DNA from: an uncultured Gammaproteobacteria bacterium
GTDB lineage: Bacteria; Pseudomonadota; Gammaproteobacteria; Enterobacterales; Psychrobiaceae
Length of the DNA: 57,609 nt
Reading direction: 5' to 3'
NCBI GenBank assembly: GCA_937139475.1
Contig: CAKZQF010000192.1
Coordinates: 1 to 57,609, forward strand
The position numbers were made by a program, and so were the translations under genes. Of the stretch, positions 17,517 through 25,619 are shown in pieces. Position 1 is the first letter of the stretch; each line of letters begins with the position of its first letter. The notes below the pieces were generated by a model. The model made no database searches, had not been told where the DNA came from, and saw only the letters and a program-made list of their open reading frames with translations.

Positions 17517-18419
17517 ATGGAACAGTTACAACAACTAATATCTCATCAGCCTAATATTTTTGTCATATTGGCCATCGACCTGGTTATTGCCGTACTACTG
17601 CTATGCGCAATGCGCTTTGCTTCAGGCGTTTGGGCGGGAGTCAGTACAACAGATGAACTGGCCGAAAAAGACAATTTTGCCTTTGGTATATCCCTTGCTG
17701 GTAGCCTATTTGCGTTGGCGATAGTACTTACCGGTGCGATTACCGGTGAAGCCGGCACGACATATCAACAAGAAATTATCGGCATGTCTATCTACGGTGT
17801 TGTCGGTCTCATTTTGATCAAACTTGGGCGAATTATCCATGATAAGTTCGCATTAAGCGGCTTAGACAAGAGTCATCAAATTGAGCAAGGCAATGTCAGT
17901 GTTGCCATTATCGATGCCGCGGCGGTCATTGCGACAGCGTTGATTATTAGGGCCATTTTATTATGGGCAAATGATCTTGATCTAAATACCGGGATCGCCA
18001 TCGTCAGTGGTTTCATCATTGCACAAACCTTGTTGGTGTTGGTGACACGACTGCGTGAATCTTCCTATCGCAAAGGCAATCAAGGCGCCAGATTTCAAGA
18101 TGCGATCATTGGTGGTCAGATAGCGCTAGCCATTCGTCATGCTGGCTTTTTGATAGCGACAGGTTTCACCCTCACTGCTGCAAGCAACTTCTTGATTTAC
18201 TCACCAACCGCCTATGTGGAAAACGTGCTAGGCTGGTTTATCTTCGGTATCTTAATGATTGCGTTGCTGTATATACTCGTCCCGTTAGTTAAGCGCCTAG
18301 TATTATCACGCATTGACTTAACCGCAGAGGTTGATCATCAACATAATATTGGGGTTGCCGCATTGGAATTTGTAATTAGTATTTCTGTGTCATTAATCTT
18401 AATGGCATTGATGTCATAA
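17517..18419 (+). CDS. DUF350 family membrane protein (YjfL-like)
   Basis: A 300-residue protein with about eight membrane helices arranged as two similar halves: four helices to about residue 140 and four more to the end. Each half has the family pattern of a first helix followed by FASGV or FISVS-type turns, conserved acidic residues in TTDELAEKDNFAFGI, and a middle loop rich in charge. DUF350 includes E. coli YjfL, whose function is unknown. It is found near PspA-like and spermidine-synthase-like genes, as here. A start with RBS ACAGGAC lies 7 bases upstream. It probably acts in the inner membrane with the next gene's product; the activity is unknown. Confidence 0.85.
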   Translation: MEQLQQLISHQPNIFVILAIDLVIAVLLLCAMRFASGVWAGVSTTDELAEKDNFAFGISLAGSLFALAIVLTGAITGEAGTTYQQEIIGMSIYGVVGLILIKLGRIIHDKFALSGLDKSHQIEQGNVSVAIIDAAAVIATALIIRAILLWANDLDLNTGIAIVSGFIIAQTLLVLVTRLRESSYRKGNQGARFQDAIIGGQIALAIRHAGFLIATGFTLTAASNFLIYSPTAYVENVLGWFIFGILMIALLYILVPLVKRLVLSRIDLTAEVDHQHNIGVAALEFVISISVSLILMALMS

Positions 18420-18447
18420 GTTTTATCAATTACAAAAAGGTTAACAC

Positions 18448-20178
18448 TTGAATACAATTAATTCGGCTAGGGAGAATGTAGCCCCTAGCCGCTTATTCGA
18501 TGATATTTTACTTATCACCATCATGGCTATTCTTGCTGGCTGTGGATTAATTTATGAGTACTTGCTATCACACTTTGCGGGACGTGTAATAGGCGCTGTA
18601 GAATCAGCCATTTATACAATGATTGGCATAATGATAGTGTCAATGGGATTAGGATCATTTGCAGCTAGGCACATCAAATGTGCATTTAATGGCTTTGCGT
18701 GGCTTGAATTAACCATCGCATTAATTGGTAGTAGTGCAATACTCGTTATTTCCGGTGCTATTGCTATCGTGCAAGTGCTACCGAGTCTCGTTGCACAAAC
18801 CTATAACATCCCTCCTGACATCATGCCGCAAGGCGGCATCTATAAATCTCTATACTGGCTCACCCATTATAGTCCTTATGCTATTGGAGCCATCCTGGGG
18901 CTCTTTATCGGGATGGAAATCCCCTTAATTGCAAGAATACGGGAACAACTGCATAAAGCCCATTTAGTACACAACACAGGTACGATCTATGGGGCTGACT
19001 ATATCGGTGCTGGTGTTGGGGCGGCGCTTTGGATAACCTTTATGTTATCCATCGAAATAAATTTAAGTGCTAGCCTCACCGCCAGCGTGAACCTCATAGC
19101 AGGCCTTGCATTTTGGCTGCGTTATAAAGAGTACATTACCCACAAATATCTCTTATTATTTGGTCATGGCGTAGTAAGTATTATCGTTGCCTTAATCTTT
19201 TCGTTTGGCGGCCAGTGGGCCAGCACGCTCAACAACACCTTATATCTTGATGAAGTCGCACATGAACAACAAACGCGCTTTGCTCAAGTCGTGTTAACCC
19301 AACGCAATTTACCTAACCTTGAGCACCCCAGCTTAAGCCTATACCTTAACGGTCGTCTGCAATTTAGCGAGGTAGATGAACATATTTATCATAAGTTTTT
19401 GGTTTACCCTGCGATGGCAGCCTCTGCGCGACATGATAATGTTTTAATCATAGGTGGAGGCGATGGATTAGCACTGCGTGAAGTACTCAAGTGGGCACCT
19501 AAGCACGTGACCCTAATGGATCTTGACAATCAATTGGTTGACCTATTTAAAGCGCCTCATGCTGCGCTTAATACGTCAATAGCAAATGATATCTTGCGCT
19601 TAAATAATGACTCACTCAATGACCCTAGGGTCGATATAATACACGCCGACGCTTTTAACGGCGTCGATGAATTGATCGCCCAACAGAAATCTTATGACAC
19701 GGTAATAATCGATTTACCTGATCCTTCTCACCCAGATTTAAACAAGTTATATAGCAAAGGTTTCTACCATAAGGTTAAATATTTAACTGCTAACGATGGA
19801 ATTATGGTGGTGCAGTCTACCTCACCTTTCCACGCCAAGAATGCATTTATTAGCATCAACAATACGATTGGTGCGGCGGGATGGTCTAACGTTCAGCAGT
19901 ACCATCACAACGTGCCGAGTTTTGGTCAGTGGGGGTGGACCATCGCTAGCCTATCTGGGCAAGGCCCACGTCATCGGCTAATTCGACAAGAAATGCAGCC
20001 CTTTGAAGATTGGCTCACTAAAGGGCTAATTCAGGCAAGCTTTGAGTTTTCAAAAGATTTTTACTTGGATAAAAAAGAAATAAAAATTAACGAGTTGGGT
20101 AGTTTTGTGTTGTATCGTTATCACCAGCAAGCTTGGGAGTCACAGCAAGGCGTAGAGCAGAGCTGGTACCAGCAATAG
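18448..20178 (+). CDS. Membrane-fused spermidine-synthase-like aminopropyltransferase
   Basis: A 576-residue protein. Residues 20-265 form about seven membrane helices. Residues 275-560 form a SAM-dependent aminopropyltransferase-like domain with the cofactor loop IIGGGDGLALREVLKW at about residue 335, an acidic strand end (VTLMDLD) and the catalytic-type motif IIDLPDPSHPDLNKLYSKGF. Soluble SpeE moves an aminopropyl group from decarboxylated SAM to putrescine; membrane-fused homologues are of uncertain substrate. Translation appears to begin at TTG (18448), eight bases after AAAGG, since the first ATG would cut into the first helix. It sits between DUF350 and DUF2170 genes. No speD gene is nearby, so the aminopropyl donor would come from elsewhere. 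Confidence 0.85.
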   Translation: MNTINSARENVAPSRLFDDILLITIMAILAGCGLIYEYLLSHFAGRVIGAVESAIYTMIGIMIVSMGLGSFAARHIKCAFNGFAWLELTIALIGSSAILVISGAIAIVQVLPSLVAQTYNIPPDIMPQGGIYKSLYWLTHYSPYAIGAILGLFIGMEIPLIARIREQLHKAHLVHNTGTIYGADYIGAGVGAALWITFMLSIEINLSASLTASVNLIAGLAFWLRYKEYITHKYLLLFGHGVVSIIVALIFSFGGQWASTLNNTLYLDEVAHEQQTRFAQVVLTQRNLPNLEHPSLSLYLNGRLQFSEVDEHIYHKFLVYPAMAASARHDNVLIIGGGDGLALREVLKWAPKHVTLMDLDNQLVDLFKAPHAALNTSIANDILRLNNDSLNDPRVDIIHADAFNGVDELIAQQKSYDTVIIDLPDPSHPDLNKLYSKGFYHKVKYLTANDGIMVVQSTSPFHAKNAFISINNTIGAAGWSNVQQYHHNVPSFGQWGWTIASLSGQGPRHRLIRQEMQPFEDWLTKGLIQASFEFSKDFYLDKKEIKINELGSFVLYRYHQQAWESQQGVEQSWYQQ

Positions 20179-20268
20179 TAAAGTCAAATATCAAAACAGT
20201 GTTTGACAATACTTACATTACGATCTAAATTCATTACATCAAGACATATTATGTCAATAAGGAGCATT

Positions 20269-20682
20269 ATGAATATTCATCAAATAGCCAATCACCTAAA
20301 TGAATTAGGAGACAAGAGCGATACTGGCTTTTTCTTTGACAGCGTACCAATCGCTGGAGAAGTTGACGTTTTACAGGTAACCATTGTAGGCAGAGAAGAA
20401 CTACCGATCTTTGTTTCTGTTACCGATGACCAAATTCTTTGTATTGCCTATCTTTGGGGCGAAAATGAAGTCAAAGAATCAACGCGCAGTGAAATGTTAG
20501 AAGCAATGGTAGAGATGAATATTCCAATGCCATTATCTTCTTTCTCAAAGATAGATGATAAATATGTAATCTTTGGTGCGCTTTCAGTCTCATCATCCTT
20601 GCATGATGTGGAGCACGAACTAGCGGTGTTAAGTGACAACTCACTTGAAGTGATTAACGAAATGGGCGACTACCTCGTTTAA
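20269..20682 (+). CDS. DUF2170 family protein (YjfI-like)
   Basis: The ATG at 20269 follows AAGGAGCATT, giving 137 residues; the longer open frame from 20203 lacks a ribosome site. The protein is acidic, soluble and without signal or membrane helices. It matches the DUF2170/YjfI pattern: an N-terminal LNELGDKSDTGFFFDSVPI and the central run LPIFVSVTDDQILCIAYLWG. No activity is known. It precedes the PspA-like gene by 20 bp, the same order as E. coli yjfI-yjfJ, and may bind or regulate it (inference). Confidence 0.85.
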   Translation: MNIHQIANHLNELGDKSDTGFFFDSVPIAGEVDVLQVTIVGREELPIFVSVTDDQILCIAYLWGENEVKESTRSEMLEAMVEMNIPMPLSSFSKIDDKYVIFGALSVSSSLHDVEHELAVLSDNSLEVINEMGDYLV

Positions 20683-20702
20683 TAGCCTAAGGAGCAATAA
20701 TT

Positions 20703-21392
20703 ATGAGTATATTTAAAAAAATTATCACCGCACTTCGCGGTGGCGCATCAGAAGCTGGTGAGGCTATCGTTGATGCTAATGCAACGCGCATTTTCGCTCA
20801 GGAAATTCGTGATGCCGAAAATCATCTAACCAAGGCCAAACGCGATTTAACCGACATCATGGCTAAACAGATGCAAGCACAACGCGAATTAGACCGTATC
20901 AACAATAGTATTACGGAACATGAAGGCTATGCTACCTCGGCCCTTAACCAAGGCAACGAGGCCCTAGCATTAGAAGTTGCAGAAAAAATTGCATCCCTTG
21001 AAGTAGAACTAAGCGAACAAAAACAGTCATTTGACCGATATAATGATAATGCCACCCGCTTAAAAGAATTAGTAAAAAATACCGAGCGTCAACTAGCCGA
21101 CCATCAGCGCCAGTTAAGCATGGTGCAAACTACCGAAAGCGTGCAAAAAGCAACGGCCGCGATCACTGACAATTTTAACAACAGTAACTCCAAGTTGCTC
21201 GACGCTAAACAATCGCTTGAGCGCATCAAAGCAAAACAGCAAAACTTTGATGACAGACTTAAGGCGTCAGAGCAATTAGCCGACGAGAACAGCGATCAGT
21301 CCCTAAAAAATAAACTAGCAGAAGCTGGTATTGGTGAAGCACAATCGAACGCTTCGTCTGTTTTAGATCGTTTAAAAGCAAAACAAAGCTAA
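20703..21392 (+). CDS. PspA/IM30 (Vipp1) family membrane-remodelling protein (YjfJ-like)
   Basis: A 229-residue, almost wholly helical protein starting MSIFKKIITALRGGASEAGE; the N-terminal amphipathic helix is the membrane-binding element of PspA/IM30 proteins. Long coiled coils cover residues 25-150 (ITEHEGYATSALNQGNEALA is typical), and a C-terminal helix ends VLDRLKAKQS. Family members form ESCRT-III-like rings and rods that patch stressed inner membranes. No pspF, pspB or pspC is seen nearby, so this is not the classical Psp system. It overlaps the DUF2491 start by one base (TAATG), indicating coupled translation. Confidence 0.9.
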   Translation: MSIFKKIITALRGGASEAGEAIVDANATRIFAQEIRDAENHLTKAKRDLTDIMAKQMQAQRELDRINNSITEHEGYATSALNQGNEALALEVAEKIASLEVELSEQKQSFDRYNDNATRLKELVKNTERQLADHQRQLSMVQTTESVQKATAAITDNFNNSNSKLLDAKQSLERIKAKQQNFDDRLKASEQLADENSDQSLKNKLAEAGIGEAQSNASSVLDRLKAKQS

Positions 21393-22024
21393 TGGGCTTT
21401 TTAAGTCGCCTGTTTGGCAAGTCGCCTGAAAAGGCGGCTACGCGCCAGCTTAATCAGCCATCACAGTTAATGCCAGGGGATATCATTAAACTCGATGATA
21501 GTTTTGCTCTGCCTCCTCAACTGCGCGGACAACAGCTGGAAGTAAAACAAGTAAATACCTACGAGTACCAAAACCAAAACGAGTATGAATGGGTATTGCA
21601 AGGCAGTGATGATGAGCTTATTTTTATGGGGCTTGATACGGATGATACGACATCCCTGGTTTTCTCCAAAAAAGTAAATCGCGCCATAGTGAGTGAACTT
21701 TTCTGTCTTGACCAGTTTTCACAGCTGTTTGATGAACCTGGCAATGCATTATTAGCAGTGAAATCACCAGTGACAGAGCTTGCACAGTGGATTGGAGAGC
21801 AATATCGTCAATGTGAATTTGCCAGAGTGGGTTATTTCCACCAAACCGACTATAGAAACCGTGAGGTAGGTCAGAATAGAGGTGACTCATTCGAGCGATA
21901 TAGTGCTATTAGTGACGATGAAAAGTTCGGTTTGGAAGCAGAGGTCTACCAAGACGGAGAAACCGATGTTCTCGTCTCTCTCTATCGCCCGTTAACCGAC
22001 ATTCGAGAGTATTGGCCACATTAA
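21392..22024 (+). CDS. DUF2491 family protein (YjfK-like)
   Basis: A 210-residue soluble protein starting MGFLSRLFGKSPEKAA, a short amphipathic N-terminus that could touch the membrane. The body is rich in beta-type stretches such as YEWVLQGSDDELIFMGL and ends with DVLVSLYRPLTDIREYW. It matches the DUF2491/YjfK family, which always appears beside PspA-like YjfJ. No biochemical activity is known. Its start overlaps the stop of the PspA-like gene, so the two are made together and may form a complex (inference). Confidence 0.85.
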   Translation: MGFLSRLFGKSPEKAATRQLNQPSQLMPGDIIKLDDSFALPPQLRGQQLEVKQVNTYEYQNQNEYEWVLQGSDDELIFMGLDTDDTTSLVFSKKVNRAIVSELFCLDQFSQLFDEPGNALLAVKSPVTELAQWIGEQYRQCEFARVGYFHQTDYRNREVGQNRGDSFERYSAISDDEKFGLEAEVYQDGETDVLVSLYRPLTDIREYWPH

Positions 22025-22127
22025 TAAATTACACCATGTATTACTTATGGCATACTAGGCTCGATTTAGCCTAATCAAATTGGCTAGCGACTTGCTATCA
22101 AACACTAAGGTAAGTGTAACGAGAACT

Positions 22128-22472
22128 ATGAGCGAAGAAAAAAAGAGCCCTAACCTGCCTAAAAAATGGCAGGGTGCAAATAAAGCGATAAAAGCAACCC
22201 AAGTAGCCTTTGATATGGATGAGAAGATCCAATATCAAATTCGCAAGCAAGCACTTGAAGAAGGTGTGAGCCCATCTGATCAGATCCGTCACATTCTTGG
22301 CCTTCCTTGCACTAGGCGACCTAAAAGGCCACGCCTGACAGTTTCATTAAGCCCTGATGATTATGAGTTATTAGCGGTAAAATACGGGATTGAATCAAGC
22401 AAACAACTTGATATTAAGAAAGTCGTTGTGCAGGAACTTACCCAGTTTGCGCAACATCGCGAAGAGGATTAA
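22128..22472 (+). CDS. Small protein with two ribbon-helix-helix-like units, possible regulator
   Basis: The ATG at 22128, after GAGAACT, gives 114 residues; an upstream in-frame start at 22080 has no ribosome site. No family is recognised by name. Two segments share the pattern of ribbon-helix-helix (Arc/MetJ/CopG) DNA-binding folds: TQVAFDMDEKIQYQIRKQAL followed by EEGVSPSDQIRHIL, and LTVSLSPDDYELLAVKYGIE followed by a helix ending VVQELTQF. The linker TRRPKRPR is very basic. A single chain with two such units could act as a built-in dimer. It ends two bases before the channel gene, so it may control the cluster; this is inference and would need structure prediction. Confidence 0.6.
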   Translation: MSEEKKSPNLPKKWQGANKAIKATQVAFDMDEKIQYQIRKQALEEGVSPSDQIRHILGLPCTRRPKRPRLTVSLSPDDYELLAVKYGIESSKQLDIKKVVVQELTQFAQHREED

Positions 22473-22474
22473 TC

Positions 22475-22903
22475 ATGGATTTTTTGTACCACCAAGATAA
22501 ATACGGGGTTAAAAACTATAAAACACGTTTCTTGGCAATCGTTGTCATGGCAATTATTTATTGCATTATTGGCGTTGCCGCGGGCGTATTGCACTATTTC
22601 GAATCTGCAAACCCTCAAGCCAATATCACCACTTATGGGCAAGCGTTCTGGGTGCTGATTATGGCGAGTTCCACCATTGGTTTTGGTGATTTCTATCCAA
22701 CAACTGTGGGCGGCTACAGCGTGGTCACCGTAATGTTCTATATTGGCGTTGGTATGATGGGCTACATTGGCGCACTCATTGCCTCAAAAATCATGGGCTT
22801 TTCAGATACAAATGTGAAAAACCGTGAGCTTAGGCACCAAAATGCTGAAATCCTAGCGCAGGTAAAGCTACTGTCTGAAAAGGTTGATAAGTTAAACACC
22901 TAA
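22475..22903 (+). CDS. Two-helix potassium-type ion channel
   Basis: A 142-residue protein. Helix 1 spans about residues 22-45, then a pore loop with the selectivity-filter sequence SSTIGFGDFYPTT at about residues 66-78, then helix 2 at about 82-108. TIGFGD is a variant of the K+ channel filter TVGYGD. The C-terminal 30 residues (ENRELRHQNAEILAQ-like) form a short cytoplasmic coiled coil that could tetramerise the channel. No ligand-binding RCK domain is present. It closes the PspA/DUF350 cluster, two bases after the previous gene, and is followed by a strong hairpin. Ion channels recur near PspA-type genes, suggesting a role in membrane potential control (inference). Confidence 0.85.
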   Translation: MDFLYHQDKYGVKNYKTRFLAIVVMAIIYCIIGVAAGVLHYFESANPQANITTYGQAFWVLIMASSTIGFGDFYPTTVGGYSVVTVMFYIGVGMMGYIGALIASKIMGFSDTNVKNRELRHQNAEILAQVKLLSEKVDKLNT

Positions 22904-22916
22904 ATTCTTTATTAAA

Positions 22917-22938
22917 ACAGGGTAGCCACCTACCCTGT
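22917..22938 (+). terminator. Hairpin after the ion channel gene
   Basis: A perfect 9-bp stem, ACAGGGTAG with CTACCCTGT, closes a 4-base loop 13 bp past the stop. There is no T run, so it is a weak or 3'-protecting terminator. Confidence 0.5.
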
Positions 22939-22991
22939 CCCTATGTTCAAGCTAACTTTCACCAACCCTTCTAATGACTCACCTATTTAGT

Positions 22992-23159
22992 CTAATACCA
23001 ACCTAGCAAAATACCTGATCATTTTTTACGGTTTAAACCGATGATGGCTGCGTTATTTATTTTCTATGTAGAATAACTAGATACGTAAATAAATGCCTTG
23101 CCATAATCAATTTATTCTCGTAAAAAAGTAGAGCAGTTACTTACCTAGATTGGTATAAG
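22992..23159. repeat. MITE-like intergenic repeat (168 bp) with TAATACCAA-type ends
   Basis: The ends CTAATACCAACCTAG (22992-23006) and CTAGATTGGTATAAG (23145-23159) are imperfect inverted repeats matching at 13 of 15 bases. The interior has a perfect palindrome, CGGTTTAAACCG (23029-23040), and no open frame. It fills the space between two convergent genes. I recall similar intergenic elements in Colwellia-type genomes, but I cannot search here; only this full copy is in the window. The shorter hairpin at 3353 has matching arms. Confidence 0.6.
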
Positions 23160-23164
23160 GGCTA

Positions 23165-24682
23165 TTAGCCCCAATAAGGCACCATGTTTAGTGCTGCTTT
23201 TCGTGATTGCTCCATCGCATGAATGAGAGAGCTTTCTTTGTTAATCAACCAAGTTTTAATGCTGCCGTCTTCATCCTCTAGCAAGTCTTCGCGCAGAAGC
23301 TTCTTGATTGGCTCAAATTGCAATAACTCGTCAATGCCAACCCCAATGTCTAACCATGGTGCACGAAAGCGCTGTCGAGGCTCTGGCTCAAACAATTCAC
23401 CAACGCAATACCCCACCTGCAAATTTTGCTGCAAGTTAAATCGTTGCGCTAAATAGTCTTGGTAACCAAGGTTACTTTCATAGGGTAGTGTTTTATGCAC
23501 TAACTCCCAATCTTGGGCCAAAAAATGTCTGGCATGCGCTTTAACCTGCGTTTGCTGAAATTTTTCTAATGAATCCATCCCTTGTTGCCGCCAAGGTTTA
23601 AAGTAAAGCCATTTAATCAACGAGGCAACGAGTAAGGTATGTTGCTCGCAACTAAATAAGCCTTTGATATGCTCAACCGTTGGTAAACGCGTGCGCTCAC
23701 TCTCAAGCAAACGTAGAATTTGCTTATGATGCTCTAATTTCTTAAAGCGCTGACCTTTGTTCGCCAGTAATTTGTCGATTCTTAAGCTTTCATCAATAAA
23801 GGATAAAGTTTCCATTAACCAAAAAATCGACTTAGTTAGCACTTTCAATTCATCACTTTCAAAATAATCACGGTAGACTTCATTGGCTTTAATAATTAAC
23901 TGCAAAGCACTACGCACTTCTTTTAGTGCCAGGTAATCATGCTCAGCCATAAACACTTCAATGTGGTGCTGCCAATGAGCCAATCCATGATTTATCGTTT
24001 TAATATAAGCATCTTCGAGTGAATCAGATTCGGTAAGTGGAACTTCAGTAAGCTCTTTAATGGCTAGCCGCGTGCCATGAGCAAGGCGATAGCCCCGCGC
24101 TGCCTTACTGTCATTGCCAAAGCGCAATGGCGAAGCTTTAGCCAAACTTTCCGCGAGTTCGAAAATAACCTCAGGTTTGCCCTTAATTAATTCGAGCTCT
24201 ACTTCACATATTTCGACACTTCCCCCGTTACTGTGAATTTTTCCTTGATCAAAGACCATTTCAACAACCGTCCCTTCCGGGTAGATCATCATAAATCCTT
24301 TTCGAGAAAAGTCAGTTGCAAACAATGGCTTAAGTTCATTCTGAAGCGCATCTACACAACTATTCTTGGGCCAGATTTGCTGAGGAAACAAATCCAGTTG
24401 CGGCTCCTTTGAGGAAATATCGATATTATATTCAGGACGTTGGTGTAAACCACCAATTACTTCACCAGCAGTCTTAATCGTTTGCTCAATGTGCTCACCA
24501 TTTACCCTAACGCGCAAACCCATATCCCACTGGCGCAGCTGATTGTCTGCCGTGTCAAAATAAATGTTTTCCAGTTCAAAGGACTGAGATACCAATTTAA
24601 CACCCTGTTTTTTAGAGATTTTATTTAGACTTTGTTCAATATCCTGTGAAGCAATCAGCTTTATCTCTATTTCATTTTCCAT
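23165..24682 (-). CDS. ygiF: CYTH-CHAD inorganic triphosphatase
   Basis: A 505-residue protein. The CYTH domain starts MENEIEIKL, with the metal/phosphate-binding ExExK motif at Glu4, Glu6 and Lys8, and continues to about residue 205 with charged tunnel strands such as GLRVRVNGEHIEQTIKTAG and AARGYRLAHGTRLAIKEL. A helical CHAD domain, weaker in sequence, fills residues 215-500. E. coli YgiF hydrolyses tripolyphosphate; CHAD domains bind polyphosphate. It is divergent from the DUF47-Pit phosphate operon, and a Pho box lies 22 bp from its start, so it may be part of phosphate control (inference). Confidence 0.9.
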   Translation of the reverse strand: MENEIEIKLIASQDIEQSLNKISKKQGVKLVSQSFELENIYFDTADNQLRQWDMGLRVRVNGEHIEQTIKTAGEVIGGLHQRPEYNIDISSKEPQLDLFPQQIWPKNSCVDALQNELKPLFATDFSRKGFMMIYPEGTVVEMVFDQGKIHSNGGSVEICEVELELIKGKPEVIFELAESLAKASPLRFGNDSKAARGYRLAHGTRLAIKELTEVPLTESDSLEDAYIKTINHGLAHWQHHIEVFMAEHDYLALKEVRSALQLIIKANEVYRDYFESDELKVLTKSIFWLMETLSFIDESLRIDKLLANKGQRFKKLEHHKQILRLLESERTRLPTVEHIKGLFSCEQHTLLVASLIKWLYFKPWRQQGMDSLEKFQQTQVKAHARHFLAQDWELVHKTLPYESNLGYQDYLAQRFNLQQNLQVGYCVGELFEPEPRQRFRAPWLDIGVGIDELLQFEPIKKLLREDLLEDEDGSIKTWLINKESSLIHAMEQSRKAALNMVPYWG

Positions 24683-24703
24683 GATTTTCCTGAATTTTTA
24701 TTT

Positions 24704-24737
24704 CTGTCATAAAAAAGTCATAAAACTTTAATACAAT
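24704..24737 (+). promoter_or_regulatory. Candidate PhoB-dependent promoter (Pho box plus -10)
   Basis: CTGTCATAAAAAAGTCAT (24704-24721) matches 16 of 18 positions of the enterobacterial Pho box, with both TCAT half-sites kept. TACAAT (24732-24737) lies 10 bp further on, the spacing where a Pho box replaces the -35 element. This would start a transcript about 170 bases before the DUF47 gene. PhoB binding is inferred. Confidence 0.65.
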
Positions 24738-24917
24738 CCTCGCCGTTAGCTTATAATAACTTAACGACAGATTAATTTTTCGATAGTTTATCTCGAATTA
24801 AACGATATTTTAAGCCATTATAATCATCGTAATGTTTTAATGTGTCAAAAGTTAAGTTACTATGCGCCCGATTTTTCAATTGTTGCTACAAAGCAAACAT
24901 AAACAAAAGGTCAGACT

Positions 24918-25598
24918 ATGTCGATGCAATCGATACTTGGTGTTTTTGCAAAATCACCGATAAAGCCGTTACAAGAGCATATTACAAAGGTTCATCAATG
25001 TGCCGAGCACTTAGTACCATTTTTCAAGGCTGTCTATAGCCAAGATTGGAAAAAAGCAGCCAATATTAGAGCTGAATTATCCCAATTAGAAAAAGGGGCC
25101 GATAAATTAAAGCGTGAAGTTCGTACGAATCTACCGAAAGGTTTATTTATGCCGATTGACCGTACCGATCTTCTCGGATTAATCACTCAGCAAGATAAAA
25201 TAGCTAATACCGCTAAAGATATCTCTGGTCGTGTATTAGGTCGTCAGCTAACCATCCCACAACCAATTCAAAAAGAATTTATGGACTACCTCGTTCTGTG
25301 TATCGATACAGCAGGATTTGCGGTAAAAGCCATCGATGAACTTGATGAATTGCTAGAGACAGGTTTCCAAGGAAAAGAACTACAAATAATTGATAAACTA
25401 CTAACAGAGTTAGATACCGTCGAAGATACGACAGATACGATGCAAGTCGCTTTGCGTCATTCATTGCACGGATTAGAGCAAGACTTAAACCCAGTGGACG
25501 TGGTTTTCTTATACAACATCATTGAGTGGGTTGGCGATTTAGCAGACCTTGCAGAGCGTGTTGGTGATCGATTAGAGCTAATGCTAGCTCGTTCATAA
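24918..25598 (+). CDS. DUF47/TIGR00153 family PhoU-like protein
   Basis: A 226-residue, all-helical cytoplasmic protein starting MSMQSILGVFAKSPIKPLQEH, the standard N-terminus of the TIGR00153 (YkaA) family. Acidic repeats such as ELDTVEDTTDTMQVALRHSL and EWVGDLADLAERVGDRLE resemble the metal-binding helices of PhoU. These proteins are encoded next to Pit transporters and are thought to regulate them. The pit gene starts 21 bp downstream, so both are on one transcript. A candidate Pho box promoter is upstream. Ribosome site: AAAGGTC. Confidence 0.92.
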   Translation: MSMQSILGVFAKSPIKPLQEHITKVHQCAEHLVPFFKAVYSQDWKKAANIRAELSQLEKGADKLKREVRTNLPKGLFMPIDRTDLLGLITQQDKIANTAKDISGRVLGRQLTIPQPIQKEFMDYLVLCIDTAGFAVKAIDELDELLETGFQGKELQIIDKLLTELDTVEDTTDTMQVALRHSLHGLEQDLNPVDVVFLYNIIEWVGDLADLAERVGDRLELMLARS

Positions 25599-25619
25599 TT
25601 GTTATAAAGGTTTTTTTCA

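Noticed and set aside
20703..21392. Classical phage-shock (pspA of pspABC) gene
   Set aside because: The neighbours are DUF2170 and DUF2491, as for yjfJ, and pspF, pspB and pspC are absent.
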